The notes under the pieces: generated by a model
What the model saw: the letters and a program-made list of their open reading frames with translations, nothing else
Told to the model about the DNA's origin: nothing
Databases searched by the model: none
DNA from: JAICND01 sp040905905
Lineage (GTDB): Bacteria > Actinomycetota > Acidimicrobiia > Spongiisociales > ZC4RG35
NCBI GenBank assembly: GCA_040905905.1
Contig: JBBDQN010000047.1
Location: forward strand, 20,731 to 84,730
Length of the DNA stretch: 64,000 nucleotides
Reading direction: 5' to 3'
Translations under genes and position numbers: made by a program
Shown: positions 23,666 to 33,600 of the stretch, piece after piece
Layout of the letters: the number at the start of each line of letters is the position of its first letter
Position numbering within the stretch: position 1 is the stretch's first letter

Positions 23666-25335
23666 CCCAGCCGACGAGCTATGTCCTACCAGGGTTTACG
23701 GTCCCCATCGATCTCGATCTCTCCAAGAACGAGGGTAGGACCCGCGCCGAGGAGCTTCTCGCTTCCATCCCCGACCCGCAGCGGGATGTGAGCCGCTACC
23801 CCGACACCACTGACCTCAGAAGGGCCCTCGCACGTCTCCACGGTGTGTCCGAAGACTCGGTCCTGGTCACCGCCGGCGGGGACGATGCCTTGTTCCGTTG
23901 CTTCCTGGCACGGGTCGGTCGCGGGCGACAGGTGGTGTCTACCTATCCCACCTTCGAGATGATCCCCCGCTACACCGAACAAAGCGGCGCCCGGCTGATC
24001 GAAACCCCCTGGTGGATCGGGGCTCTCCCCACCGAGGACCTCATTGCGTCCATCAACGAGCAAACCGATGCGGTCTTCATCGTCTCTCCCAACAACCCGA
24101 CCGGTGCGGTGGCCGTCGAGGCCGACCTGCGCAACGTCGCCGGCGAGGCTCCGTTGTTGGTTCTCGACGCCGCCTACACCGAGTTCGCCACCCACGACCT
24201 GACCCAAGCGGTCCTCGAACTCGGCAACGTCGTAGTGATCCGGACCATGTCCAAGGCCTACGGGCTGGCCGGGCTGCGAGTTGGCTATCTCCTAGGGCGG
24301 CCCGACCTCGTGACCGAGGTCGCCGCATACGGCAACCCGTATCCGGTCGCCGCTTTGTCAGCCGCACTGGCAGTCCGGCGCTTGGAGCGACCTATTTCTG
24401 AGCTGACCGGGTTTGTCGAGGAGGTGAAGCGGGAACGGATCGATCTGACTTCCCTCCTGTCCGACCTTGGCACCCGGCCGTTCCCTTCCGAGGCCAATTT
24501 CGTGCTCACCGAGTGCGACGACGCCTCGTGGCTGATGTCGGCCACTGCCGCTCTCGGAGTCGGGCTCCGCTGGTTTCCGGACCGACCGGGCCTGGAGTCG
24601 ATGGTACGCATCACCCTCCCCGGCCAGCCGGCCGACTTCGAGCGGCTGACCAGCACCCTGGCGACGGTGCTCGTCCCCGAAGCGATCATCTTCGACATGG
24701 ACGGCGTCCTCGCCGATGTCAGCAGATCACGGACGATCGCGATCGTGAAGACGGCTCGAAGCTTCGGAGTCGACATATCCCTCGCCGACATCGAGAGGGC
24801 GAAGGCGGCGGGCAACGCCGCCGACGATTGGGGGTTGGCGAGGGGGCTCTGCCTGGAACGGGGGGTCGAGGCTCCCCTCGACGAGGTTATCGACCGATTC
24901 GAAACCCTCTATCAAGGATCCAACGGGTCTCCGGGATTGAAGATCCACGAAACCCCGATCGTCGACCATGCGACCTGGGCCAGATGGGCCGAATCCACGC
25001 CTCTCGCCGTCGTCACCGGCCGGCCCCGAACCGATGCCGAGGAGTTCTTGGAGCGGTTCGACCTCAAAGGCGGGGTCTCGACCCTGGTGACCCGGGACGA
25101 CGCTCCGCTCAAACCCGACCCTGCTCCGGTGCGACTCGCACTGAACCTGCTCGGCGCGGGCCGGGCCTGGTTGCTCGGTGACACCCCTGACGACCTGAAT
25201 GCGGCCAGAGCCGCCGGGGTGGTGCCGATTGGGGTGGTTGCCCCCGGCGACAACCCCGACCGGGCGCGAGAGAGCCTCCGGAGCGCAGCTCGCATCCTCG
25301 AAACCACGAAGGATCTGGAGGGTTTGTTGTCATGA
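23662..25335 (+). CDS. hisC: Histidinol-phosphate aminotransferase fused to a HAD phosphatase
   Basis: Residues 1-335 are a PLP aminotransferase of HisC type: SPNNPTGAV, DAAYTEF, and the PLP lysine Lys198 in TMSKAYGLAGLRVGY. From residue 340 a HAD-superfamily hydrolase begins with IIFDMDGVLADVS (Asp345, Asp347), followed by VVTGRPRTDAEEFL and KPDPAPVRLAL...LLGDTPDDLNAARAAG, a complete set of HAD motifs. No other histidinol-phosphatase gene is in the operon, so the HAD half probably performs that step, hydrolysing the product of the HisC half or a neighbouring step (inference). Such HisC-HAD fusions are known, but the phosphatase activity should be treated as a prediction. ATGA overlaps link it to hisG and hisB. 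Confidence 0.9.
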   Translation: MTQPTSYVLPGFTVPIDLDLSKNEGRTRAEELLASIPDPQRDVSRYPDTTDLRRALARLHGVSEDSVLVTAGGDDALFRCFLARVGRGRQVVSTYPTFEMIPRYTEQSGARLIETPWWIGALPTEDLIASINEQTDAVFIVSPNNPTGAVAVEADLRNVAGEAPLLVLDAAYTEFATHDLTQAVLELGNVVVIRTMSKAYGLAGLRVGYLLGRPDLVTEVAAYGNPYPVAALSAALAVRRLERPISELTGFVEEVKRERIDLTSLLSDLGTRPFPSEANFVLTECDDASWLMSATAALGVGLRWFPDRPGLESMVRITLPGQPADFERLTSTLATVLVPEAIIFDMDGVLADVSRSRTIAIVKTARSFGVDISLADIERAKAAGNAADDWGLARGLCLERGVEAPLDEVIDRFETLYQGSNGSPGLKIHETPIVDHATWARWAESTPLAVVTGRPRTDAEEFLERFDLKGGVSTLVTRDDAPLKPDPAPVRLALNLLGAGRAWLLGDTPDDLNAARAAGVVPIGVVAPGDNPDRARESLRSAARILETTKDLEGLLS

Positions 25336-25916
25336 AACGTAGAGCAGAGATCAGGAGGGAGACCTCGGAGACCAGCATCGAATGCCGGCTCGACCTAGAC
25401 GGCACCGGGCAGTGCAATATCAAGACCGGACTCGGGTTCCTCGACCACATGATCAGCGCCCTCGCCAAACACGGGGGCCTCGACCTGGACCTGGTGGCGG
25501 GAGGGGACACCCACATTGACGACCATCACACCGTTGAGGATTGTGCCATCGTCTTGGGGAGGGCGATCAACGAGGCCCTAGGTGACCGGGCCGGGATCAC
25601 CCGGTTCGGCTCTTCCTATGCCCCTCTCGATGAGTCGTTGTCACGGGCCGTCATCGATCTTTCAGGACGGCCATGGCCCGAGATCCATCTCTCCCTCACC
25701 CGGGACACCATCGGGGATGTCGCAGCCGAGAACCTGACCCATTTCCTCCGCTCCCTGGCCGTGGAGGCCCGGATGGCCCTCCACGTCGACGTGATCCGGG
25801 GTGACAACGACCATCACAAGGCCGAGTCCGCCTTCAAGGCGGCCGCGATCGCCCTCCGCACGGCAGTGACCGTTATCGGAGACGACATTCCGAGCACCAA
25901 AGGGTCTTTGGTTTGA
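25332..25916 (+). CDS. hisB: Imidazoleglycerol-phosphate dehydratase
   Basis: A 194-residue, single-domain dehydratase converting imidazoleglycerol phosphate to imidazoleacetol phosphate. The two metal-binding repeats are seen: FLDHMISALAKHGG...DDHHTVEDCAIVLG and HVDVIRGDNDHHKAESAFKA. It lacks the N-terminal phosphatase of the E. coli enzyme, which agrees with a phosphatase being supplied by the HAD half of the upstream protein. The start is coupled (ATGA) to hisC. Confidence 0.94.
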   Translation: MKRRAEIRRETSETSIECRLDLDGTGQCNIKTGLGFLDHMISALAKHGGLDLDLVAGGDTHIDDHHTVEDCAIVLGRAINEALGDRAGITRFGSSYAPLDESLSRAVIDLSGRPWPEIHLSLTRDTIGDVAAENLTHFLRSLAVEARMALHVDVIRGDNDHHKAESAFKAAAIALRTAVTVIGDDIPSTKGSLV

Positions 25917-26509
25917 GACGGGTCGTGGTCGTCCCCACTGGCACCGCCAACACGGCCTCGGTGATCGCCGCGTTCAAGCGTCTCGATGCCGAGCCCGTTG
26001 TGGCCCTGAACCCTAAGGACATCGAGGAGGCGGACCTGGTTGTCCTTCCGGGCGTGGGTGCCTTCGCCCCCGCTATCAACCGAATCGACCAGTTGGGGAT
26101 GCGGAGGGCCTTGACCACCCGCATCGAGAGCGGTCAGCCCACTTTGGCGATCTGTCTCGGGATGCAACTCCTGTTTGCCGCGAGCGATGAAAGCCCCGAT
26201 GCGGCCGGGCTCGGGATCGCGCCCGCGACCGTCACCCGGTTCGCCGGCGATGTCCGGGTTCCCCAACTCGGGTGGAACATGGTCGAACCCGACGGGTCGA
26301 TATCGCTAGAGCCGGGATGGGCGTATTTCGCCCACTCCTACAAGGTCCCCCAACTTCCGGAGAACTGGTCGGGAGCGACCACCGACTACGGCGGAAGCTT
26401 CGTATCGGCGATGGAGCGGGGAGCGGTGCTGGCCTGTCAGTTCCACCCCGAACTCTCCGGAGCTTGGGGATCCAACCTGTTGCGTCGCTGGCTCGGGAAG
26501 GTGACCTGA
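25913..26509 (+). CDS. hisH: Imidazole glycerol phosphate synthase, glutaminase subunit
   Basis: A 198-residue class I glutaminase that delivers ammonia to HisF. The catalytic Cys81 lies in TLAICLGMQLLF, and CQFHPELSG holds the His-Glu pair. The likely start is the TTG at 25913, which overlaps the hisB stop (TTGA); a later start would remove the first strand (RRVVVVPTG). It is coupled to hisF by the overlap TGATG. Confidence 0.92.
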   Translation: MRRVVVVPTGTANTASVIAAFKRLDAEPVVALNPKDIEEADLVVLPGVGAFAPAINRIDQLGMRRALTTRIESGQPTLAICLGMQLLFAASDESPDAAGLGIAPATVTRFAGDVRVPQLGWNMVEPDGSISLEPGWAYFAHSYKVPQLPENWSGATTDYGGSFVSAMERGAVLACQFHPELSGAWGSNLLRRWLGKVT

Positions 26510-27264
26510 TGCTGGCGGCAAGGGTCATCCCATGTCTCGACATCAAGGATGGCCGGGTCGTCAAGGGGGTCCGTTTCCAGGAGCTGCGCGACGCCGGCGA
26601 TCCGGTGAAGAACGCCGCCGCCTACCAAGAACAGGGGGCGGACGAGATCATCCTCCTCGACGTCTCGGCGACGCCGGAGGGCAGGGCCAACGCGGTCGAG
26701 ACAGTACAAGCGGTGCGGTCGGTCCTCTCCATCCCGCTGACCGTGGGAGGAGGTGTCCGACACGAGTCCGACGCCGGGCGCCTGCTCGACGCCGGCGCCG
26801 ACAAGGTCGCGGTCAACACGGCGGCAGTGAGCCGCCCCGATCTGGTTGCCGAGATCGCCTCGCGCTTTGGGTCCCAATGCACGGTCGTGGCGGTGGACGC
26901 GGCCTCCCGCCCCAGTGGTGGCTGGGAGGTCGTGGTGCAAAGCGGGTCTGATCGCACCGGTCTCGACGCCGTGGAATGGTGCCGGACGGCGACCACCTTG
27001 GGAGCAGGCGAGATCCTCCTCACCAGTTGGGATCGTGACGGGACCCGTGACGGCTATGACGTGGACCTGATTGCGGCCGTCGCCAGCTCGGTCACGGTGC
27101 CTGTGATCGCCTCCGGCGGGGCCGCCCGCTTCGAGCATCTCGTCGCGGCGATCCGTGCCGGTGCCTCGGCGGCGCTGGTGGCCTCGATCCTCCACGACGG
27201 CGATACCACAGTCGCCGACCTCAAGCTCGGGCTGAGCCGGGCGGGGATCACGGTGAGACGATGA
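26509..27264 (+). CDS. hisF: Imidazole glycerol phosphate synthase, cyclase subunit
   Basis: A 251-residue half-barrel-repeat TIM barrel that makes imidazoleglycerol phosphate and AICAR. RVIPCLDIKDGRVVKGVRF gives the catalytic Asp11, and VVAVDAASR supplies the second Asp. I place the start at ATG 26509, where it overlaps the hisH stop. The frame is open far upstream within hisH, but that part is not HisF-like. It forms a complex with HisH. Confidence 0.94.
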   Translation: MLAARVIPCLDIKDGRVVKGVRFQELRDAGDPVKNAAAYQEQGADEIILLDVSATPEGRANAVETVQAVRSVLSIPLTVGGGVRHESDAGRLLDAGADKVAVNTAAVSRPDLVAEIASRFGSQCTVVAVDAASRPSGGWEVVVQSGSDRTGLDAVEWCRTATTLGAGEILLTSWDRDGTRDGYDVDLIAAVASSVTVPVIASGGAARFEHLVAAIRAGASAALVASILHDGDTTVADLKLGLSRAGITVRR

Positions 27265-28517
27265 TCATCCCGTCAATCGACATCTCCGGTGGCCAGGCGG
27301 TCCAGTTGGTAGGAGGAGAGGTTCTCGCCATCGAAGCCGGAGACCCGTTACCGATCATGGAGCGATTCTCGGTAGTGGGCGAGGTCGCGGTCATCGACAT
27401 CGATGCCGCCCGTGGGGAAGGTCACAACCGGGAGCTCATCACCGAACTCTGCCGGCGGGGCCGGGTTCGGGTCGGGGGCGGCATCCGACACTTAGACGCC
27501 GCCCGACGCTGGCTGGACCTCGGCGCCGCCAAGATCATCATCGGGACCGCGGCCACACCCGAGTTTCTCTCGTCACTTCCGCGGGATCGGGTCATGGTGG
27601 CTCTCGACTCCCGGGACGGCGACGTCCTCAGCCACGGATGGCGCCAGTCCACGGGCCAGGGGCTTCTGAATCGAATCGCCGAGTTGAGGGACCTGTGCGA
27701 CAGCTTTCAGGTCACCTTCGTCGAGCGTGAGGGACAGCTCCGAGGGACCGACCTCGACCTGGCTCAGCAGGTGATCGCGGCCGCCGGTGAGGCCCGAGTG
27801 ACGATCGCCGGCGGCATCAACACGGCCGAGCAGATCGCGGCGCTCGACCGGCTCGGCGCCGACGCCCAGGTCGGGATGGCGCTTTACACCGGGGCGATCT
27901 CGCTGGCAGATGCCGTCACCGCTCCCCTGGTCTCGGATCGGGTACACGGCCTGTGGCCCACCGTCGTCGTAGACGAGACAGGCGTCGCTCTCGGCCTCGT
28001 CTGGTCAAGCCGGGAGAGCGTCCGGCGGGCTGTCGAGATCAGACGGGGGGTCTATCAGAGCCGGTCGCGAGGTATGTGGGTCAAGGGGGAGACCTCGGGC
28101 GCGGTGCAGGAGCTCCTCGGGGTGGAAGCCGACTGTGATCGCGACACTCTTCGTTTCACCGTTCGCCAGCATGGTCCCGGGTTCTGTCACACGGGGGATC
28201 GGACCTGCTGGGGCCAGGACCACGGGCTGGGCCGGCTCCAACGACGAATCCTCATCCCGAAAAAGGACCCCGGCTCCAACACTCAGAAACTTCTCGACGA
28301 CCCCATACTCCTGGGAGCCAAGATCCGCGAAGAGGCCGAAGAGTTGGCCAAAACCGGGGACCGTGACCGGGTAGTGGCGGAAGCGGCCGACCTTCTCTAT
28401 TTCCTGTTGGTCAAGACGGCGGCGTTGGGCGTATCCCTCGACGAAGTCGAGAACGAGCTCGACCGTAGGGAACGACGGGTGACCCGGCGACCGATGACGG
28501 CCAAGGAGTCTCGATGA
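27261..28517 (+). CDS. hisA: HisA-HisI-HisE trifunctional fusion protein
   Basis: Three consecutive pathway enzymes sit in one 418-residue chain. Residues 1-229 are HisA (phosphoribosylformimino-AICAR-P isomerase; IPSIDISGGQAVQL, VGGGIRHLD, TIAGGINT). Residues 230-319 are HisI (phosphoribosyl-AMP cyclohydrolase), with the metal motifs WVKGETSG (273-280) and FCHTGDRTCW (308-317). Residues 323-404 are HisE (phosphoribosyl-ATP pyrophosphohydrolase), with the EEAEE helix at 357-361. There is no stop or frame change between them. HisIE fusions are common, but fusion to HisA is unusual. Overlaps with hisF and hisD are four bases each. Confidence 0.92.
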   Translation: MIIPSIDISGGQAVQLVGGEVLAIEAGDPLPIMERFSVVGEVAVIDIDAARGEGHNRELITELCRRGRVRVGGGIRHLDAARRWLDLGAAKIIIGTAATPEFLSSLPRDRVMVALDSRDGDVLSHGWRQSTGQGLLNRIAELRDLCDSFQVTFVEREGQLRGTDLDLAQQVIAAAGEARVTIAGGINTAEQIAALDRLGADAQVGMALYTGAISLADAVTAPLVSDRVHGLWPTVVVDETGVALGLVWSSRESVRRAVEIRRGVYQSRSRGMWVKGETSGAVQELLGVEADCDRDTLRFTVRQHGPGFCHTGDRTCWGQDHGLGRLQRRILIPKKDPGSNTQKLLDDPILLGAKIREEAEELAKTGDRDRVVAEAADLLYFLLVKTAALGVSLDEVENELDRRERRVTRRPMTAKESR

Positions 28518-29761
28518 GCCATCTTCGCCGCGTCGACGCCGGGACGATCCGGTTCGTTCGCAGACCGGTCGAATCTGACACGCTGGCCGAGGCCGCTGCC
28601 ATCATCGAGGATGTCCGACTTCGGGGTCGGTCAGCGCTCCGCCAACACGCCGAAACATTCGGCGACCTCGGACCCCAAGACGAGATCGTCTTCGACCGCA
28701 GCCAACTCGAGGAGACCCTGGCGTCCATCCCCGACGACGCACGGGGAGTCCTGGAACGAGTCGCCAGTCGGATCCGGTCATTCGCCGACGCCCAGCGTGA
28801 CTCCCTCAAGGATCTCGATATCGAGGTCACCGGGGGACGGGCCGGGCATCGGTGGATCCCAGTTGCGTCCGCGGGGGCCTACGCTCCCGGGGGGCGCTAT
28901 CCGCTGCCTTCCTCGGTGCTGATGACCGTCATCCCGGCACAGGTGGCTGGGGTGGAGTCGGTCTGGGTCGCCTCTCCCAGGCCGACGTCTATCACCGTTG
29001 CCGCCGCCGCCGTTGCCGGGGCCGACGGGCTCCTGGCCGTGGGTGGGGCCCAGGCGATTGCGGCTCTCGCCTTCGGGACGGTGACCCCCACGTGCGACCT
29101 AGTAGTCGGGCCGGGCAACCGTTGGGTCACTGCGGCCAAGAAATACCTCTACGGCGAGATCGGTATCGACGGTCTCGCCGGGCCGAGTGAGATCCTGGTC
29201 ATCGCCGACCATTCGGCCGACCCAGAGTTGGTAAGCGCCGACCTCATCGCCCAGGCCGAGCACGACGATGACGCGGTGCCGATGTTGATCACCACCAGCC
29301 ACTCTCTGGCCGATGAGGTGGACGGAGTCATCGGACTCCAGTTGTCCGATCTCCCCACCTCCGAAACCGCATCACGGGCGCTCGAGAAAGGGTTCTGTCT
29401 GGTGGTGGGATCTCTACACGAGGCGGCCTCGATCGCGAATCGGCTCGCCCCCGAACACCTCGCCCTCCACATCGACGACCCCACTCCCCTCGTCGAGGAC
29501 CTTCGCTCCTACGGATCGCTATTCCTCGGGAGCGGCACTGCCGAGGCGTTCGCCGACTACGGGGTGGGGCCGAATCACGTCCTGCCCACAGGTGGTAGCG
29601 CCCGCTACCAGTCAGGTCTCTCGGTCCTCACCTTTTTGAGATCGCCCACCTGGGCGGCGCTCGATAACCCTACGTCTCTGATTGATGACACCATGCTGCT
29701 GGCACGCCTCGAAGGTCTCGAGGCCCACGCCCGGGCAGCCCAAATCCGCCGACCACGCTGA
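28514..29761 (+). CDS. hisD: Histidinol dehydrogenase
   Basis: The last step: histidinol to histidine with two NAD. The 415-residue protein has the signature VVGPGNRWVTAAKKYLYGEIGIDGLAGPSEILVIAD, the Gln/His zinc site in LIAQAEHDDDA, and the late GVGPNHVLPTGG segment. It is slightly shorter than the usual about 430 residues. It ends the operon; no strong terminator is evident in the 130 bases before the tRNA gene on the other strand. Confidence 0.94.
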   Translation: MSHLRRVDAGTIRFVRRPVESDTLAEAAAIIEDVRLRGRSALRQHAETFGDLGPQDEIVFDRSQLEETLASIPDDARGVLERVASRIRSFADAQRDSLKDLDIEVTGGRAGHRWIPVASAGAYAPGGRYPLPSSVLMTVIPAQVAGVESVWVASPRPTSITVAAAAVAGADGLLAVGGAQAIAALAFGTVTPTCDLVVGPGNRWVTAAKKYLYGEIGIDGLAGPSEILVIADHSADPELVSADLIAQAEHDDDAVPMLITTSHSLADEVDGVIGLQLSDLPTSETASRALEKGFCLVVGSLHEAASIANRLAPEHLALHIDDPTPLVEDLRSYGSLFLGSGTAEAFADYGVGPNHVLPTGGSARYQSGLSVLTFLRSPTWAALDNPTSLIDDTMLLARLEGLEAHARAAQIRRPR

Positions 29762-29891
29762 CCGAAGGCAGGTGTCACTCGGACATGGCCTGCCACCCAT
29801 GGAGCAGCGCATCGACCAGGCGCGCTCACTCGTATCCCCATTCTGCCGGCAGAACACACCCGAGTTCCCCAGCACGTTGCCTCGGCATTTG

Positions 29892-29964
29892 TGGAGCTGA
29901 GGGGACTTGAACCCCTGGCCTCTTGCATGCCATGCAAGCGCTCTGCCAACTGAGCTACAGCCCC
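29892..29964 (-). tRNA. tRNA-Ala (GGC)
   Basis: A 73-base cloverleaf with a 7-bp acceptor stem carrying the G3-U70 pair that identifies alanine tRNAs. The anticodon stem CTTGC/GCAAG has the loop ATGGCAT, giving GGC. The T loop is TTCAAGT with stem AGGGG/CCCCT. CCA is not encoded. Confidence 0.95.
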
Positions 29965-30090
29965 GGGAATAGCGGCAGGGTACCAGAAGGGTTATCAGCC
30001 TTCGTTGGCATGACCGTCGAGCAAGTGACCACTATCAGGTGTCACACAGCGTTCTTCCGCTATGGGCTCCCACGCATCGGTCCCCCGGAA

Positions 30091-30480
30091 TCAGGAGCAT
30101 ATGCGGCCTTCGAGGCCGCGGAGGGTGCGAGCCGCGTGACGGGCGACCTCGGGCAGCCGCTCAGGCTCGTCGATGCGTCGCTCGAGCTGGTTCAAAGCGT
30201 CAACGCTGGCCACGCGCCACTCGGCTTGGTCACCCTCAAGCTCGAGCAGTTCGAGGTTGGCCCGTGCGGTTGCGCTCGCTGCCTCGATCTCTGATTTATC
30301 GTTCGTATTCACCAGGACGTCGAGCTGCGTCGCAATACCCTCCAGACCCGATGAGCTTGCCGCGTCGCAGAGCTGACCAAGCGCCGCTTCTGGCTCGGTC
30401 ACGGGTGACGAGGCCGATGAACTGGCCTGGCATGCAGTGAGGATCGTGATGGCCCAAGTGGCAACGGCGAGACGTTTCAT
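30091..30480 (-). CDS. Putative lipoprotein, function unknown
   Basis: From ATG 30480 the product has 129 residues with a lipoprotein signal: MKRLAVATWAITILTAC, lipobox LTAC with the lipidated Cys at 17. The mature part (LGQLCDAASSSGLEGIATQLDVLVNTNDKSEIEAASATARANLELLELEG) is helical, with one further pair of Cys residues (LC...RIC). The frame is open further upstream, but that extension is basic and unlikely. The ribosome site is weak. No family is recognised. It would sit on the outer face of the membrane. Confidence 0.6.
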   Translation of the reverse strand: MKRLAVATWAITILTACQASSSASSPVTEPEAALGQLCDAASSSGLEGIATQLDVLVNTNDKSEIEAASATARANLELLELEGDQAEWRVASVDALNQLERRIDEPERLPEVARHAARTLRGLEGRICS

Positions 30481-30613
30481 CCGTGTGGATCCGGAGCTGG
30501 CTGGCCGGATCGTTGTAGCCCCTCCCAACATCGGGCGCAACTTCGCGCGTACGGCATTGCGTGAGCGAGTTCGCAAAATTCCGTCTCCTGGATCTTGACC
30601 TCAACGCTGGCGA

Positions 30614-33600
30614 CTAGTTTTTGAACTTGAAGTCGCGGTTGTGTGCGTCGCCCTTCTTGACCGTGAATGTGTAAGACGGCGTCGTAATCGTCGCAAGAGG
30701 CAAGGCCTGCGTAGCCGTTCGCACCTCAGCCTTGATGCCCGCCGGGAACATCTCGCTTCCGGTGGGCGAAGCACCTTGGCCGAAGAAGGTCACAGTACTG
30801 CTCACATTCCCAGTGCCGAAGTTGAGGGCCGTGGTCCAGGTGCCTGTACAAGAACCATGGATGCCGTCATACGCAGAGCAACCCTGGCCGTCGAAGAAGA
30901 CATAAGAGCCACCGGAGTCGGTCTTCGTGGTGGCCGTGTTCGTGCCTTGCTTGACCTGGACCCAAGTGTCGACCATCACCGCGCCCGACGGACTGGTTGC
31001 CGTCCCATACAGCATGGTGACCTTCTTGCCGCGGCCGATGACGGTGGTGCTAGAGAAACTCGTGCCTACCACGGCGGGGCTCTCTTGGTTATGGATGATG
31101 ATGCTCGAGCTCAGCGGCCCGTACGTCACGGGCCTCTGCATCGGGTTGGGGGTGAGCGTCGAGATGTTCGAGCCCTTCGGCTTGAAGTCGATGTGGGCCA
31201 TAACCCAAACGGTCGCTCCCGCCGGCACATCGTTGACGCTTATTTGACCCTTGTTCGCCGGGCAACCGTTCGCCGTCGTCCAGCAAATGTCCGTGGAATG
31301 CGAGGTCCAGTTCGTGAAGGTGCTGGAACCCGGCATCTGGATGAACGCATTGATCGGGTTGCCATCTGATGTCTGCGCCTCGAACTTGTCCGTCCAGTCC
31401 AGTTCGAACTCCCAAGAGGTGGTGATCGAATACGGGTTGGTCGCCCACTGGTGGTAAAAGAACTGCCCCGGGTTCGTGGCGACGATGATGTTCTGCCCGT
31501 TGAGCAGGATCTCAAAGTTGGTCACGAGCTGATTGGAGATCTCGGTGGTCGACTTGGCCGCCGAGTGCGTGAGCGCGCTCGTGGAGACCAGCACGACATT
31601 CACGGTCGCCGAGTCTGTGTGGCTAGCCGGCTGGCCCTGCGGGCCCTGCGCCGAGGCTGTCGCCGTGTTGGTGACGGAGCCGTTGTCCACGTCGGCCTGG
31701 GTGGTCGTGTAACTACCAGTGCAGGTGACCGTGGTGCCCGCGGCGATCGTCGTCGATGGGCAACTGACGGTGGTCACGTGAGAGTCGATCACCGACAGGT
31801 TCGTTAGAGTGACGTTGCCAGTGTTAGTCACCAGGAAGCTATAGCTGATGGTCTGGCCAACAGTGTTGTAGGTCGTCGGTGCCGCTGATTTCTCCAGCTC
31901 GAGGGTGGCCACTTGGGGGAGGAGGACGGTGTCACTGGCGATGTTGGAGGCGTCTTGACCTTGGGGGCCTTCGGCGGTGGCGGTGGCGGTGTTGGCCACC
32001 TGCCCGTCGTCGATGTCCGCCTGGGTGATGGTGTAGGTGGCGTCACAGTCGGTGCTGGCATCGGGAGCCAGGGTGGCGTCGTCGCAGGTGACCGTGATCC
32101 CCAGCGAGTCGCTAACCGCCACCTCGGTCAAAGTGACGTTGCCGGTGTTGGTGACGGTGAAGGCATAGTCGATCTCGTCGCCCACCTCGGCCCGCCCCAG
32201 GTCACCCTGATAGGTGCCGTCCTTGGTCAGCTCGAGGGTGGCCACTTGGGGGAGGAGGACGGTGTCACTGGCGATGTTGGAGNNNNNNNNNNNNNNNNNN
32301 NNNNNNNNNNNNNNNNNNNNNNNNNNNNNNNNNNNNNNNNNNNNNNNNNNNNNNNNNNNNNNNNNNNNNNNNNNNNNNNNNNCGTCGCCCACCTCGGCCC
32401 GCCCCAGGTCACCCTGATAGGTGCCGTCCTTGGTCAGAGTTAGCTCTGCGACCTGAATAGCACTGACCGTGGCTGTACCGGCGTTGGACGTGGTCGTCGG
32501 GCTGCCGCCGGAGGCGAACGCTGTGTTCGTAACCGAGCCGTTATCCAGATCAGGCTGTGTGATCGTGTAGCTGGCGGTGCAGGTGATCGACTCGCTCGGG
32601 TCGAGGAACTCGTCGTTGTTGCCAACGGTGTCAACGTCAGGGCAGGTCTCGTCGGTCGACTTGTCATCGCCCACTGTGATCGGCCCGGCGATGCCGACAT
32701 TCCCGATGTTGGTCACCAGATAGCTGTAGCCAATAACCTGCCCGGCCGCGGTGTAGGTGGTCGGGCTAGCACTCTTCACCAAACTCAAAGCGCGCAGGTT
32801 GACTGTCACCTGAGCCTCGTTGGAATCGGTGCCGTCGGCGGTGGCGGTGGCCGTGTTGGTGACCGACTTGGCAGTTACGTCGGCGGCGGTGATCGTGTAG
32901 CTGGCGGTGCAGGTGATCGACTCGTCGGGATCGAGGAACTCGTCGTTGTTGCCGACGGTGTCGACGTCGGGGCATGTCACCGTGGCCCTGTCGTCGATAA
33001 CCGTGACGGGGCCTGCGAGGGCCACGTCGCCGCTGTTAGTCACTTCGTAGGTGTAGGTGATCGCTTCACTAGCGGCGGTAAAAGTCGTCGGGTTGGCGCT
33101 CTTGGCCAGGGTGAGCTCGGCCGCGGCGGATACAGTGAATGTCTTGGTATCCAGCTGCTGACCGCTAGCGCAACTATTGGACTGCTCCTGCCGGCAGAGG
33201 ACGACAACCCAGGGCGTAGCCGTGTCCGGAGTGAAAGTGTCCGTGCGCACCGAGCCATTCACCAAGCCCGAGAAGAGAGTGCTCCGGACCAGATTCAAAG
33301 CCCCAATCGAGTTTCTGAACCACTGGATCCGGAAGCTGTTGGCACTCGCCCCGCTGACACCCGTTACTTCGCCGCGAGCACAGATGGCGTCGCCCAGCAC
33401 GAATGTCAACTTCGGCGTCGCACAATCCGCTTCGAGGAGCGTGAGAGTGCCAGTCTGAACGACAGATGCCACATACGGCCCCACGATTGGGCCGCCGCCG
33501 GGGGCGCCGGCGGGAGTAACGCCTTCAGTCGACTCGTCGATCAGGGCGCGGCCGAGGTGGAGGCGCCCATTACCCGCTACACCATCGACTGCTTCGGCGT

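Noticed and set aside
31913..32443. Open frames on the plus strand opposite the subtilase repeats
   Set aside because: Gly/Val-rich shadows produced by the repeated coding sequence on the other strand; no start signal or motif.
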